Origin: Fomes fomentarius
Lineage: Eukaryota; Basidiomycota; Agaricomycetes; Polyporales; Polyporaceae
Direction of reading: 5' to 3'
NCBI GenBank assembly: GCA_022606135.1
Contig: JABYQN010000004.1
Coordinates: 1,736,001 to 1,800,000, forward strand
DNA: 64,000 nt
The first letter of the stretch is position 1; the number at the start of each line of letters is the position of its first letter. The notes under the pieces were generated by a model. The model was not told where the DNA came from. It did no database searches and saw only the letters and a list, made by a program, of their open reading frames with translations. Both the position numbers and the translations under genes were made by a program. Positions 49,386 to 60,210 of this stretch are shown in pieces.

Positions 49386-51626
49386 TCACAGTCGTACGTT
49401 CTGAGGCATTGACCTCATCGCCTGGCGAACACCTAGATCGGCCAATACATCCTCAGCACCACCAAGCAGCGCGTCGAACGTAACTGTGCGGTAATACTAG
49501 ATAACATCAGATGTACGTCAGTCCCCCCTCGCTGAGGAAATGAGCCTGATGGGCAACATACGTGTTCGATGAAGCGACCCATGCCGGTCTGCGTGATTCC
49601 GCGACCACCGAAGATCTGAACTGCGTCTGCAGCGGTGAGCTGTGCACAGCGCGTGCTGTACGACTTGAGGAACGCGATTTGGCCTGCCAGCTTCGTGGCT
49701 TGCTCCTTGTATGACTGCCGTAAGAGCGGAAAGTGAGTGTGAAACTTTCGTACAAGCACGAGTGCCTGCGTACCATGTTGCACATCTGGTATGTGATGCT
49801 CTCCAGCCAGTTCTGCACGCTCTCCGTCCGCGAGATCATTGCCGCGAGCTTGCTACGGATGACCGCGAGCGAGTGTAGGGGCTTGCCAAACGCCTTCCGC
49901 TGGTTCACCCACCTTGGAGGAACGCATGCGTCAGGCAATGGAGCGTACGAGGCGGTTTGAACAAACTCACTTCAGACATTCCTCCACGACGAGACGCTGC
50001 CCGCGAGCAGTTGTACAGCACATGACCCAGCGTTCGTGGTTGAAGTTGCTCAGCATGACGAAGATACCTCCGCCTTCCTCACCAAGAGTATTCTCTACAG
50101 GTACCTTGACATTGTCAAAGGTGATATATGCGGTACCCGCTGATGACGAGTACGACGTCTTGATCGGCTTGGTTGACACACCCTCTCCGCGCTCGACCAG
50201 GATGACTGTGAAGCCGTCCTCGGTCTTACAGCCGACAGTAAAGCTGCGATTGTATCAGTTACTATCGTCTTTATGATGCGCCATTTCTAACTCACTAGTC
50301 AGAGAACCTGATTCGATCGTCAATTTCCGTCTAACATCGAAAACACCAGGCAAGCGACTCACGTTCCATTCGTAATCCATTTCTTCGTTCCGTTGATAAT
50401 CCAATACTTGCCATCCTCAGTCTTCGTCGCGGTGGTCTGCAGACCAAATACATCGCTGCCCGCGTACGCCTCAGAAACCGCTAGACAGATGAACTTTCTC
50501 GCGCTAAGCACTTCAGGCACAACCTTGGCTTTGAGCTCGGGCGATCCGAAGTTGAGCACTGGTGGTAGACCAATGACACATCCTGCCTGAAGACCGTCAC
50601 CGTAGCCACGAGCGCCGCAGCGTGCAACTTCTTGCGAGATGATCAACTCATGGAAGTAATCGAACTGTCATCCGACGTCGTGATTATCAGGAATCGGCGG
50701 GAGCGGGCGGTCTTTTCTATTCCCAAACCCACCTCCTCAGGCTTCACGATTCCGCCCATCAATGTTAGTCCTTGCAAATGCTTGCCGGGACCCATTCGCA
50801 TAGCATGGAGGTTCACGGCCCTACCATGAAGTTTAAGTCCTTGGATTTCGCTGGGCAGAGTAAGGGTACTTACGCCATCTTATCCAGGACGTCCTGGGAG
50901 GGGCGTTTGCCGTCCAACTCGCGCTCCTGGGCATCAGGATAGACGACATCGTCGACGAAATCGCGCATCGCCTTCTGCAGCTTCCTGTGGCTCTGTTCCG
51001 CACACACGAGGAGATGGCTGTTGAGCGCGCGTGCAACAGTGACAGGGCGTACGCAGGATAACGTACCTCTTTGTAGTAGGGACTATGGTAACCCGCCGCA
51101 AGCCATGTTGGCTCGCCATAAGGCACCTTGCTGATCTGGCCGGGCATACGACCTCCAAGAATTTGGGGCTCCTCGCCCTCGATCACACCTATTTGTAGCC
51201 GTGCATACTGCGGCCGCTCGAGGACTTCGTGACGGTGCAAGCCGAAGAATGCCTCTGTGACATCCTCACCAGCTGCGAGAACGGATGGGCACCAAGGAGA
51301 AGTCTTTGTATGAGGCACGGAGAACATAATGGGAGAAAGTTTGGGCACTCACGGACATCCTCGCCAAAGAACACCGAGTTGCCACCAGGATGCAAATTCC
51401 TGAAGCGCGTCACGTCGTACACCTTGGAGTCGATGATGATCCACTGCGGTCTCTATGAGCATGGGCCTAGCAGGTGTTTGCGAATGAGGGGAGACTTACA
51501 AGGCTCTCCGCTGTGTTGTGCTGTTCAGTCAAGCCTCGCATGAGTCCAAAGACACCAAGTAAGAGGGGATAGACGTACAGTCGCGACCTCCTCGCGCGTA
51601 TACTTCTTCAACTGCTTGGTTGCCAT
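49386..51626 (-). CDS. Cytochrome b5-acyl-CoA dehydrogenase fusion, copy 2
   Basis: Twelve exons, about 520 residues, start 51626 (MATKQLKKYTREEVAT). The first exon ends at 51579; the last runs from about 49499 to 49386. Cytochrome b5 domain with WIIIDSKVYDVTRFRNLHPGG; dehydrogenase motifs LAVSEAYAGSDV, WIINGTKKWITNGTFSDY, VGCKTEDG, NFNHERWVM, VNQRKAFGKPLH and IFGGRGITQTGMG. Its layout follows copy 1 at 6893-9056 almost exon for exon. Three differences are clear: an extra intron inside NGT|FSDY creates a 12-nt micro-exon (50296-50307), an extra intron splits CLK|WVNQRK, and the last intron of copy 1 is absent. The paralogs probably differ in acyl-CoA preference, which is inference. No peroxisomal SKL terminus; the protein ends NVRL. 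Confidence 0.92.
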
Positions 51627-53259
51627 CGAGGTTGGTGTATGCGCGTATATGCGAGGTTGATGGGGACAGAAAGTGAATGACTGCAAGCAGAGAGCAGGGA
51701 AGATATATGTGCCGCTAACCCCGCAACAATCACGGGTGGAGTGGTCTCAGTGCTGGTACTTACTGTCAGGTATGTAGAGAGAGCAAGGACAGCAAGCACC
51801 GAGCGTTCGGGAGAACTATTACTTTGCGATGCCCTGGAGTCCGGGAAATGACTGCCAGTGCGTGACCGACCGCCATCTGCCATGTGAATGTGAATTCGCT
51901 CCCACCCGCACTCACGTGGCGCACTGGCGCACCCACCATCCAATCGCCCTCGGACGGTTACATTCGTATTCACCGCCGCGACCAATCCATTGCCGACGAC
52001 ACCTTCACAGTCCAATTCAACGATACTCAAGCTGCAGGCGGCAGTGTTAGACCAGATACTTTCGATAAATAACACCGAGTCACGGCGCGCCCAGCGCGGA
52101 TATACTAGTACAATGCTTGTACGTATACCCACCGTATATGCGTGCTAACTAGCAGACTGCGGCCACCAAAGGATTGCAGAAAGGTTCAGAAGAAGAGACG
52201 GCAAAGCCTATAAATGTTAAAGATTTTGATCCACGGCGCGTCCATATGTTACGCAGCTCGCGAAAGGGCGTGTACGGTGTACGGTAGAACACGTTAAAGG
52301 ATGTGCAGGTTGCAGCTGACGAAATAAAGTGGGTAGTGCGACCGGAGAGATGAGAGATGGATAAGAGATACCGTGACAATATGGATAGTAATAACACAAG
52401 GATGCATGCGAGTGTGTGCGAGGCGAGTCTCGACAGACGGCGCGAAGAGTAAACGAGCGAAGGCGCAGTCCATGTCGAAGATGCAAGATGCGAAAGCGAC
52501 AGCGATGAGAGGAAAGAGAAGACCAGAGAAAGACTGATGCGAGATGAAGATAACTTATGTTACAAGCAGAAAGGGGAGATGCAAGTGTGGTGGTGACCGA
52601 AGACGACTAGTAGAAGGCATAGTGGACAAAGCAAGTCATGAAGTACGTATACGGATGCATACGTAATCCGGGACTAACGAGCGTAAGAGCGCGACGGTAC
52701 TTGACACTGGTGTGTATGTCCGCATGCGGGGTCGTGCACAGACGGAAAGACTGTGCTAGGTTTCATGACAAAAAGAGAGAGGGAAACGAGGATGATATGT
52801 GAGAGACGAGGGATGCATGGCCACACGACAAAAAAGCACCGGACATAGGGCGCAAGTCGATCATGGCTGGGACCTGAGGTAGAGCTGTAGGCGTTCGAAC
52901 CGAGAGCGGGCGAGAGAGCAGCTGGATGACAAACATAACGATGATATGCCAGGGCGATGGATAGGTAGGCAGTGGATGATGATGATAGTGATAATAATCA
53001 AACACTTGTGGTGACGATGAGATGCAGACGAGTTGGGATGATAACGGATGGGAGATGAGACCAGAAATCGAGCTAGATCATGACGTCGGCGTAGCTTGCG
53101 GATGGGAAAGGGGTAGGCATGGATAGACACAGACGATTACGACCACAGACGGGGCGAGGTACTGATGCACAGGCAGGAGCGACGGTCGGGGAAGCATACA
53201 ACATGAGCATATGCCGCATATACGAGTTCCATGGACGGTGAAGAGAAGAGACGAGCGTG
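51627..53259. other. 1.63-kb gene-free stretch (dehydrogenase promoter and cyclin 3' UTR)
   Basis: The longest stretch without a gene. The part from about 52150 is strikingly purine-rich on the plus strand (many GAGA and GATGA runs), so the minus strand, which would carry the cyclin 3' UTR, is pyrimidine-rich. A short GATGATGATAGTGATAATAATC run lies near 52978. No open frame is protein-like; a non-coding RNA or long UTR is possible. Confidence 0.5.
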
Positions 53260-55526
53260 TTACTCGACAATGATCTCCTCGGTGAGGGTCTCGTGTAGGT
53301 GCAGTTGCGCCCACTCCACCGCGTATAACGACGCCTTCAGGAACTTCTTCGTGGCGTACTTCTTGCAGACATGTTGCTCGGAGAAAGCATCATCGGTAAG
53401 CTTTTCTATGAGTAGCTTATGGCCCGGCAGTAGGTGCTCCTCCGTGTAGCCGGAGTAGAACACAAACGCTTCGTTCTGAAAAAGGAAGGTGTCAGTCCAA
53501 CATCACATCACGTGCATTCACAGAAGAACGCGGCGAAAATAGTAGACAAAAGCTTGATGGAGCGTGGTCGCCGCGTTGCGCGCAGTATATAACACCGTGA
53601 CATAAAGACGGAGCACTCACCCAGTCTCCCCCCAACATCCTCCTGGCCGTGTACATCCCAATCGCTGCGACCAGACTGGGCTTCACACGTAGGAAACGGT
53701 AGTCCAAGAGCGTCACTTCGGTGAGGAACTTGCTCAGTGTGCGGGTCTGGAGGTCGTAGTCGTCCGCTTTGCTGATTTTGCGCATCCAACTATAGGGTGA
53801 ACAGTAGTGGCTGACCTTGAAGTCAAGCGTTTGGAGCATGATGCGCTCGCCCTTCAGAATCTCCTCCTTTGTGTAACCCCGCTCAGTCATGAAGACGAAC
53901 TCCTCGACCGAGGGCGCAAGGATCTCCTCGTACTTCGCCGCGATGAACATAGCGGTGACGCCAACGAGTTGCAGTTTCATCAGAGAAACAACACGCTTCG
54001 TCAGAAAGCGATCGACGATGTTGACGGCAATCCAGAGCGTCTCAGGAAGCATGTGGTAACGCAAGTGCACCTGAAGTAACCAGTCGACCAAGGTTTGTCG
54101 CATACTCCAGTCGATTTCCGTCTGGCCAGTCATGTAATCGGGGTTGGGCATAACATCCTCCTGAACCAGGAGTAAGCAAAGGAGAACAAGGCAAATCAAC
54201 CACAACACGTACCTCCAGCTCCTGCATGTATTCGAAGATATCCTCCGCATACTCCGAAACCATAGTCGTATCAAACTCGTCGACATCATCGTGGAAGTGT
54301 TCCTTGATGTCTTCAACTTCCCGCCTGTAACGCTGAGCCCGCGCTGTCGATACCTCGGGCCATACTCTTGGACGCTTCGCCGCAGGTTCCTCGTCGTCGC
54401 TCAGCTCGGCTTCATCTAGCTGAAGATCTTCTTCCCGGTCGCTGAACTCAGTAAGTTCGGCATCGTCGGCGACGTACGGGGCAGTAACATCAGTGACGTG
54501 ATGTTCGACTTCCATTTCATCTTCATGCTTGATGACAACCTCAGGGACGGCAGGGGGATCTTCAGGAACGGGGATACGGCGAGAAGATGGGAGGGGGACT
54601 TGAGGTCGGTAGACGCGAGCGGCCGGGACACGAGCTTGGACTTGTGCAGCTGGGGCGGCCTTGCCGGGGCCCAGGGGAACTCGTTGAGGACCAGTAGCGG
54701 CAGCAAGGGAGGCAGAACGACTGCGTTTGAGACCAGTCTCAACAGTCTCCTTCTCCTTCACGGAAAGTTTGCCGTTACCGTCCTAACGAAGCAGCACAGC
54801 ATGGTAAGCAGTCGCGTTCGGTACATTGATCACTTGTGGAAGCGGATTGAATTGGTTCGATACGTCACTAGCGCCTTCGACGCGCATGAAGGTAGCCAAA
54901 GTTGCAGGGCGCAATGGACTTGCAGGTGCGTCCGATGCTCTGATCGCTCAATGGTGCACCGCGATACGGCAACATTGCAGAAGCCCCACATTGGAAAGGA
55001 GCGTATGACGAAAAAGGCAAACATCGCGATCACGGGTTTGAAACTCCTCAATCGCGGTGACGCGACTGGCGCCCACCGCCCGCCGGGCAGCCACAAGTGT
55101 TGGTGGCCAGCGGATTATGTGGATGGTAGTTTGCGGAACGCGCATGGATCTGCCACCTCAGCAGGGCAGCTCGACTGGCGTTATGGCCAAAGGCCATGAT
55201 AACGTGCGCAGGCATGATGGAAGAAGGAATGATCAAGACGAACCTTTCCAGAGCGGTTAACGGCAGTGGTCGTCACCTCTGTGAGGACCGGGCGTTGAAC
55301 GCCATTCTTGACGACATGGCCAACAGGAACTTTGGATGCTCCTGCGTGTGCGATGCCGGACGTCTGTCGTATGTGTCTACTCATCGCATTTTCATCGGCA
55401 TTTCTGGGACGTTGTGGGCCTGTTCGGTTTCGCATCGGAAGCTGCATATAATTTGTCAGAAGTTGGTATGTCTCCAGCGAGTGCAGCAGAGGGGACCATA
55501 ATACTCACACGCAAGTTGCTGGCCAT
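53260..55526 (-). CDS. CLB: B-type cyclin
   Basis: Five exons (55526-55509, 55441-55244, 54782-54213, 54160-53621, 53475-53260) give 513 residues. The N-terminal region is disordered and contains a destruction-box-like RPVLTEVTT for APC/C-dependent degradation. It is followed by acidic segments and AAKRPRVWPEV. The cyclin box begins at about residue 260: NPDYMTGQTEIDWSMRQTLV, DWLLQVHLRYHMLPETLW, AMFIAAKYEEILAP, GERIMLQTLDFKVSHYCSPY. The second cyclin fold contains FLTEVTLLDYRFLRVKPSL and ARRMLGGDWNEAFVFYSGYT. It activates Cdk1 for mitosis. The first exon holds six codons (MASNLR). Intron 2 is about 461 nt, far longer than others in the window. The symbol denotes the CLB class, not a specific yeast gene. 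Confidence 0.93.
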
Positions 55527-56321
55527 GTTGAGGTGAAAAAGTGTATCTACTGGGGAAACTAGTGACGAAGTGTTGCGAAGAGTCGGCTGACAGCGAGAGG
55601 TGTGTCGGGGCAATTAAATGTCGAAACGAAGGGGGGAAGGGTCGCAAGAAAGGAGCCCCGACGAGCTGTGTGTGTTGAGTGAGGGGAAGGAGGCTGCCGG
55701 TAGACAGAGGTGTCAGCCTGGTTCAAGGCAAGGACAGGTTCGTTTCGCGATTTCAACCTAGACAGTGTCGCGTGCACACGTGACCTCCAAAGTAGGACAA
55801 ATAACGCGCTCTACTGAGCGCGACCAAACAATGTAAGCGCCCGCCCATTGTTCTTCGTCGCGAAGTTGGATGGCTCTCATCATTCTTTGATCTCCAATCA
55901 CGTATATGCACCTTATTAAAGTACGTTTGCAATACGTCTTCATCCCTTCCGTTGAGCAGCTCCGTGCTTGGGGATCAAGAATGAGGATAGCGTCGATTAC
56001 GTGCCTTCACCAGCTCGGTATGCTAGACTCCTATTCAGCTTTCATGGAAGAACAAGTACAACCGATGTTCGAACCACCAAGCGCTCCGATGACGGCTTTC
56101 TCCCACAGAATTTGTCTTTCTGGCCACGAGGCTCGGCTTCCAACGTTAACTCCCCAGTAACGCGGGATGATGCGAAACAACTGCGGCCAGCTGTCATACG
56201 GAAATGACCAAGGTTCAAGATTCAACCTGCACTGGTACTAGACCAGTGGTAATGTATTCATGGCAGGAATCGGCAGTGTTTGCAATGAAGATACGTCCTT
56301 TGAGACCATGTGGTAATAGCA
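55527..56321. promoter_or_regulatory. Cyclin upstream region and 3' flank of the FHA gene
   Basis: Should hold the cell-cycle promoter of the cyclin. A plus-strand frame at 55906-56207 has a few protein-like stretches (PSPARYARLLFSFHG), but its continuation is random, so I do not call a gene. Confidence 0.45.
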
Positions 56322-57536
56322 TCATACACTGTCACTACTAGTGCCACGCATCTCTTGCCATCGACGTCTCTTCCCTGCATCTCTCCAACCCGCTCCATCC
56401 GGAGCGACACCCATACCCAGTGAGCGGACCGGAGCCCCGATACCAGCACGACCCACTGTCGCTGGTGGGTCTACCGGTGCTACAAGACCGCCACTTGAGC
56501 TGGACAAATCTCCTAGCGCGGTCCCAGGTTGCCACCCTTGCTTCATGAGCATTATATGACCTATGTTTGTAGAAGGCAAGGGTACCAGAGGAGGAGGAGT
56601 GACTGGCCCAGATACGGAAGGAGACGGATCAGTCGGCGGTGTCCCCGCCAGTGAATCTGGATGGAACGCACGGCGCCGAGCACTCCTATCAACGTATGGT
56701 TGAGAGCCTACCCCAGACTGAGAAGAGGGTGGGAGCTTCGATGAGAGTAAGGTGTGCTTCAGCATCGCTAATGCCTTCTTTGGGTCACGACGGCCTCGTG
56801 AGTAAGTCGCGTCTGAAGGCTGCGGGGGCAAAGCGTCCACTTTCCGCTTTTTGCTCGGTCCGGTATCACCATCAGCAGGACGGTGCAGGAATAGAGGAAT
56901 CTCTTCGTCGTGTTGGGGAGAGCACGCGGTACACGGGAGTTTGTCTTCATGAATGTGGACTATGAATGTCGTACCGCCGATCGTCACACGATCAAGATGG
57001 TGTAGTGTGCGGGGCATACTGGCAACTCTCGGTGCAGAGAGTCGTGTCCCCTCCCCGTCCACAGGCTCATTACAGGAGGTTGAAGGAGTGGGGGCAGCTG
57101 CAGACCGGATGAAGGTACCGTGTTTCGAGCCCATATCGACGATTGACCATTGCGAACGATCCCGTTCCCAGTAGATGGTCGAGTGCAGCTTCGATACCTC
57201 CATCTCCTTCAGGCGGATACGTGGTGTGTCAGAGCCCCCAGGGGCTATGTCACGGCCGATGTGCACCTCGGGATAGCCGTCAAGCAGGGCGACTTTGTAG
57301 TGTTTGCGGAGAACGGGGCTGCGATGGACAAGGAGCCGAAGAGACGAGAAGGGGGAAGGTAGAGCGGGGTAGATGGATGACCCACCAGCAGGTAAGAACT
57401 CTGGGGTAGCTTCTGCATCACCAGGCCACTCGACGGAGGACGAATGGACAGCACCAGATATGTCAACAGATGCCTCCTTGCACCATCCATATAGGGTTTC
57501 AGCGGTGGATTGGGGGTCAATTTCTCCTTCTTCCAT
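56322..57536 (-). CDS. FHA + G-patch domain protein (AGGF1-like)
   Basis: A single-exon gene of 404 residues, unusual in this intron-rich window. After an acidic start (MEEGEIDPQSTAETLYGWC) lies an FHA domain (about 65-200): VHIGRDIAPGG, EMEVSKLHSTIYWERDRSQW, VDMGSKHGTFI, RTLHHLDRVTIGGTTFIVHI; the conserved Gly-Arg, Ser-x-x-His and GSxxGT residues for phosphothreonine binding are present. A Pro/Ser-rich linker follows, then a G-patch-like segment (about 340-395): HIMLMKQGWQPGTALG ... RAGIGAPVRSLGMGV. Human AGGF1 and related fungal proteins share this order. A role in RNA processing or DNA-damage signalling is possible but not shown. It starts 422 bp from, and divergent to, the XLF gene. Confidence 0.88.
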   Translation of the reverse strand: MEEGEIDPQSTAETLYGWCKEASVDISGAVHSSSVEWPGDAEATPEFLPAGGSSIYPALPSPFSSLRLLVHRSPVLRKHYKVALLDGYPEVHIGRDIAPGGSDTPRIRLKEMEVSKLHSTIYWERDRSQWSIVDMGSKHGTFIRSAAAPTPSTSCNEPVDGEGTRLSAPRVASMPRTLHHLDRVTIGGTTFIVHIHEDKLPCTACSPQHDEEIPLFLHRPADGDTGPSKKRKVDALPPQPSDATYSRGRRDPKKALAMLKHTLLSSKLPPSSQSGVGSQPYVDRSARRRAFHPDSLAGTPPTDPSPSVSGPVTPPPLVPLPSTNIGHIMLMKQGWQPGTALGDLSSSSGGLVAPVDPPATVGRAGIGAPVRSLGMGVAPDGAGWRDAGKRRRWQEMRGTSSDSV

Positions 57537-57957
57537 CGGGTAGCAGTGCGCGTATGAGGACTGCTTTAGCAGGAGCAGAGATTCAGAGGGGTCGGGCCGA
57601 GGGGCAAGAAAGATATGGAAGAGGATGCTGTTGAAGAGTAAGTCGGGGGAGAACGGGGAGAAGCGCTAGTGATGATCTACTACATCCAATATTGGAAAGC
57701 TCTCTCACGCTTCCATTGGCTCTCAAGTGGTTCAAACTTCATGCGGCTGCGTGGCGGTGGCGAACCTTCCGCCAGCCGAACCAGCAACTGAACCGCTCAA
57801 CCACCATAGCCAGGCTCGTTCCCCACATTGAGTGGAAGTGCATGTGTCGAAGCGCGAGCTTGTCGTGGAACAGACACATACATCATATACAAGCCGCTTG
57901 TTCCGTTCACGCGTCGGAAGTCGGGACTCGGCACAGATCAAGACATCGCGCCCTCAT
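57537..57957. promoter_or_regulatory. Bidirectional promoter region between the FHA/G-patch gene and XLF
   Basis: The two start codons lie 421 bp apart, facing away. A short upstream frame begins at an ATG near 57617 and is followed by a donor-like GAAGAGTAAGT, so the XLF transcript may have a spliced 5' leader; I could not confirm it. Confidence 0.45.
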
Positions 57958-59653
57958 ATGGAGTATTTGTCCGAGGTAAGTACCTAGGTCTATACTTGCC
58001 TGAAGCGTTTCCTCACGGTAACCCCGAACTTTTCACCAGGATCATGCCAAACTCCTCCTCACCAAGGAGTGGCTCGTCAAGACTGACAGCGATTCATCAA
58101 CCCCGTATCTCTTGGTTCGTGTTCCTGGCTCCTTCTATGTAGTGTGGATTGCAGGCTCATCGTCTACGGTGTTCACATCAGTAGAAGTTCTACTCATCTA
58201 CAATAGATCTCACGTGCTGTGTTCTGATCACAGACACGAAGAATGTGTGGGGAGAAGGTACGCCTTCGCGCCTGTATTAACGGTCTTGGGAATGTAACTG
58301 ACTGATTCGGGCAGTCCTGACCAGTAGCCAGTTGGCGAGGAGGTGGCGTGACTGTAATCAGTTAAACTCTACAAGCTTCGCGGATACAGACGAAGAGGAT
58401 GCTTGGAGGATCGAGTGTTTGGAATTCTTATCGACAGTACACACCATCGGAGGCATCGCCGAACTGTCCTTTGAGCGAGTGAAGTCGCACTTTTCCGTAT
58501 GGCCTCCTACTTACATCCGATAATGTGCTTCCGTGACTGATGTAGTTGAAAGGACCTTGCCTTCGCTGTTGGGACTGACTCATTTCGCTGGCGATGGGAG
58601 ACCTTCAATGTTGGCCCAAAGTTATCAGCGGACGTTCTATCCAAGCATCTGATTCTACCCATGATCAGCATGACACATCTTGCCTTCAGCTCCACCGATC
58701 CACTGGCCACAACCACCGAGGCTGAGATGGAAAAGGTGTGCGGAAACTTCTCTCATGCCGAGATCTTCGCTCAATGACCCTTCTGCTGCCAGTCAGTGGA
58801 CAAGCTGGGGCGGACAGCTCGCCGCACGCTCGATACGCATGTCAAGAACGCCCTATCGCGCCCGCTGCTTGCGACGACTCTCCGGCGCATTACGGCTATG
58901 TTCAACTTCGTCCCGGAACTCCGTACGTGTCTCCCATCCTGGAGTCTCATGATGCCTCTCGCTCAACCCAAGCACAGCCCGGGTTGTCGCAGATTCTGCA
59001 ACCCCGGATCTAACACCGCCCTCTCCTCCCACCGCATCACGAGTCCCTCCTGCTTTGAAGCTACCACCTCGCCGGACTGTCTCACCTCCTCCGGTCCACG
59101 GATTTCTCGCGGTATGTCGCATGGAGCCCACTGCTAGGCTTGAGGCTAGGTTCTGATGGCAAATTCTGTCTAGGAATCGAGTACCCAGAACAGGTCGAAC
59201 GGTCAGACCAAACCAGTCAGTCGAATTAAACCAGCCAGCCAAGCAAAGCCAGCAAGCCGTGCGCCTTCCAAAGTACCTTTAGCCGATGACTCAGTCACGG
59301 AAGAGGAACCCGAGGAAGTCGAGTGGCCGACTAGCGGTGGCAAGGGTGAGGCGATCCAGGATCGTCGAAGCACACCACCGAGAGACAATAGCCCAGGGCT
59401 ATCCGTGCCTTCAAAGCGTGCCACAACAGACCAATCACCACCTCCGCAATCCCCGGACAGCCCCAAGGGGTCCAATCTTCCCGCGTCATCTTCACCCCTC
59501 CCCCCTCCCAAGAAGATGAAGCGTGCACAAGTGTCGTCGTCCAGCGATGAAGAAGACAGTGAGGACGAGCGGAAGAAGCGTCTTGCACGGCTCAAAGGGA
59601 ACACTGCCCGTGGCGCAAAGCAGCCACTGAAGCGGGGAGGCAAACGATTCTGA
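57958..59653 (+). CDS. NHEJ1: XLF/NHEJ1 (Nej1-type) non-homologous end-joining factor
   Basis: Eight exons (57958-57975, 58040-58114, 58185-58257, 58315-58496, 58553-58735, 58793-58926, 58973-59111, 59174-59653), 427 residues. Start MEYLSEDHAKLLLTKEWLVK, then STPYLLKFYSSTIDLTCCVL, ITDTKNVWGEVLTSSQLARR and WRDCNQLNSTSF form the XLF head domain. HLAFSSTDPLATTTEAEMEK and the coiled-coil stalk SVDKLGRTARRTLDTHVKNA follow. The long C-terminal tail is disordered, Pro/Ser-rich and acidic, and ends KQPLKRGGKRF: basic residues then a terminal Phe, resembling the Ku-binding motif of animal XLF. XLF with XRCC4 and ligase IV bridges broken DNA ends. The exon 6/7 border (donor GTGTCT) was chosen because only it keeps the tail in frame. 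Confidence 0.91.
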
Positions 59654-60210
59654 GGATCCTTCAGGCGTGCCAGCACGTGCGCGATTGCGGGTTTATCACC
59701 TCCCCACGGGAACATCTCTTGCGTGTTACTTATCTATTACTGCCATTGTACCTCTGGAGCGAAGGGCATGTGCCTGCCCCAATCTACATCGTGTTTGCGT
59801 CGTGTTTTGTGCTGCGAGCAGCCCTAGTACATGTTGAGAAGACGAGAAGCTCCTCAGGCGCGTGCCGTGTTCGTATGGCGAGTCTCGGGAGTTAGCTGCT
59901 TTGCCTCGGATTCCGTCAGTTGACCATAGGAGTTAGTTATACAATCTCCGCCAGCCTGAGGATAAGTGTATCGGTGGCATGCCTGAGAACCGAAGCTATG
60001 AAGAATCCATGAATCTCGTCCTTGGCATGACCGTTGACCTCGAACACGAACACCACTAGATTGTAGATTGGAGTCACTTCGCAGTGAGAGTAGACAATCG
60101 GATTGATTGTAGGTGTATATGATATCGCGGAAGAGCAAGTATCAAGCAGGTGAGCATGCACAGCGTAGATGGAAAGCACAGAGCGAGTGATACATAGTAA
60201 AATATTACGA
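59654..60210. other. Convergent 3' regions
   Basis: Between the stops of XLF (+) and the next minus-strand gene. No gene or repeat supported. Confidence 0.5.

Noticed and set aside
54498..55199. A 233-codon plus-strand frame
   Set aside because: Overlaps the cyclin exon 3 and long intron on the opposite strand; no motif and random composition.
54783..55243. A box C/D snoRNA in the cyclin intron
   Set aside because: I found isolated TGATC and CTGA words but no C box plus D box with a closing stem; needs a covariance search.
55906..56207. Possible short plus-strand gene
   Set aside because: A few protein-like residues in two frames but no consistent exon structure or known motif.
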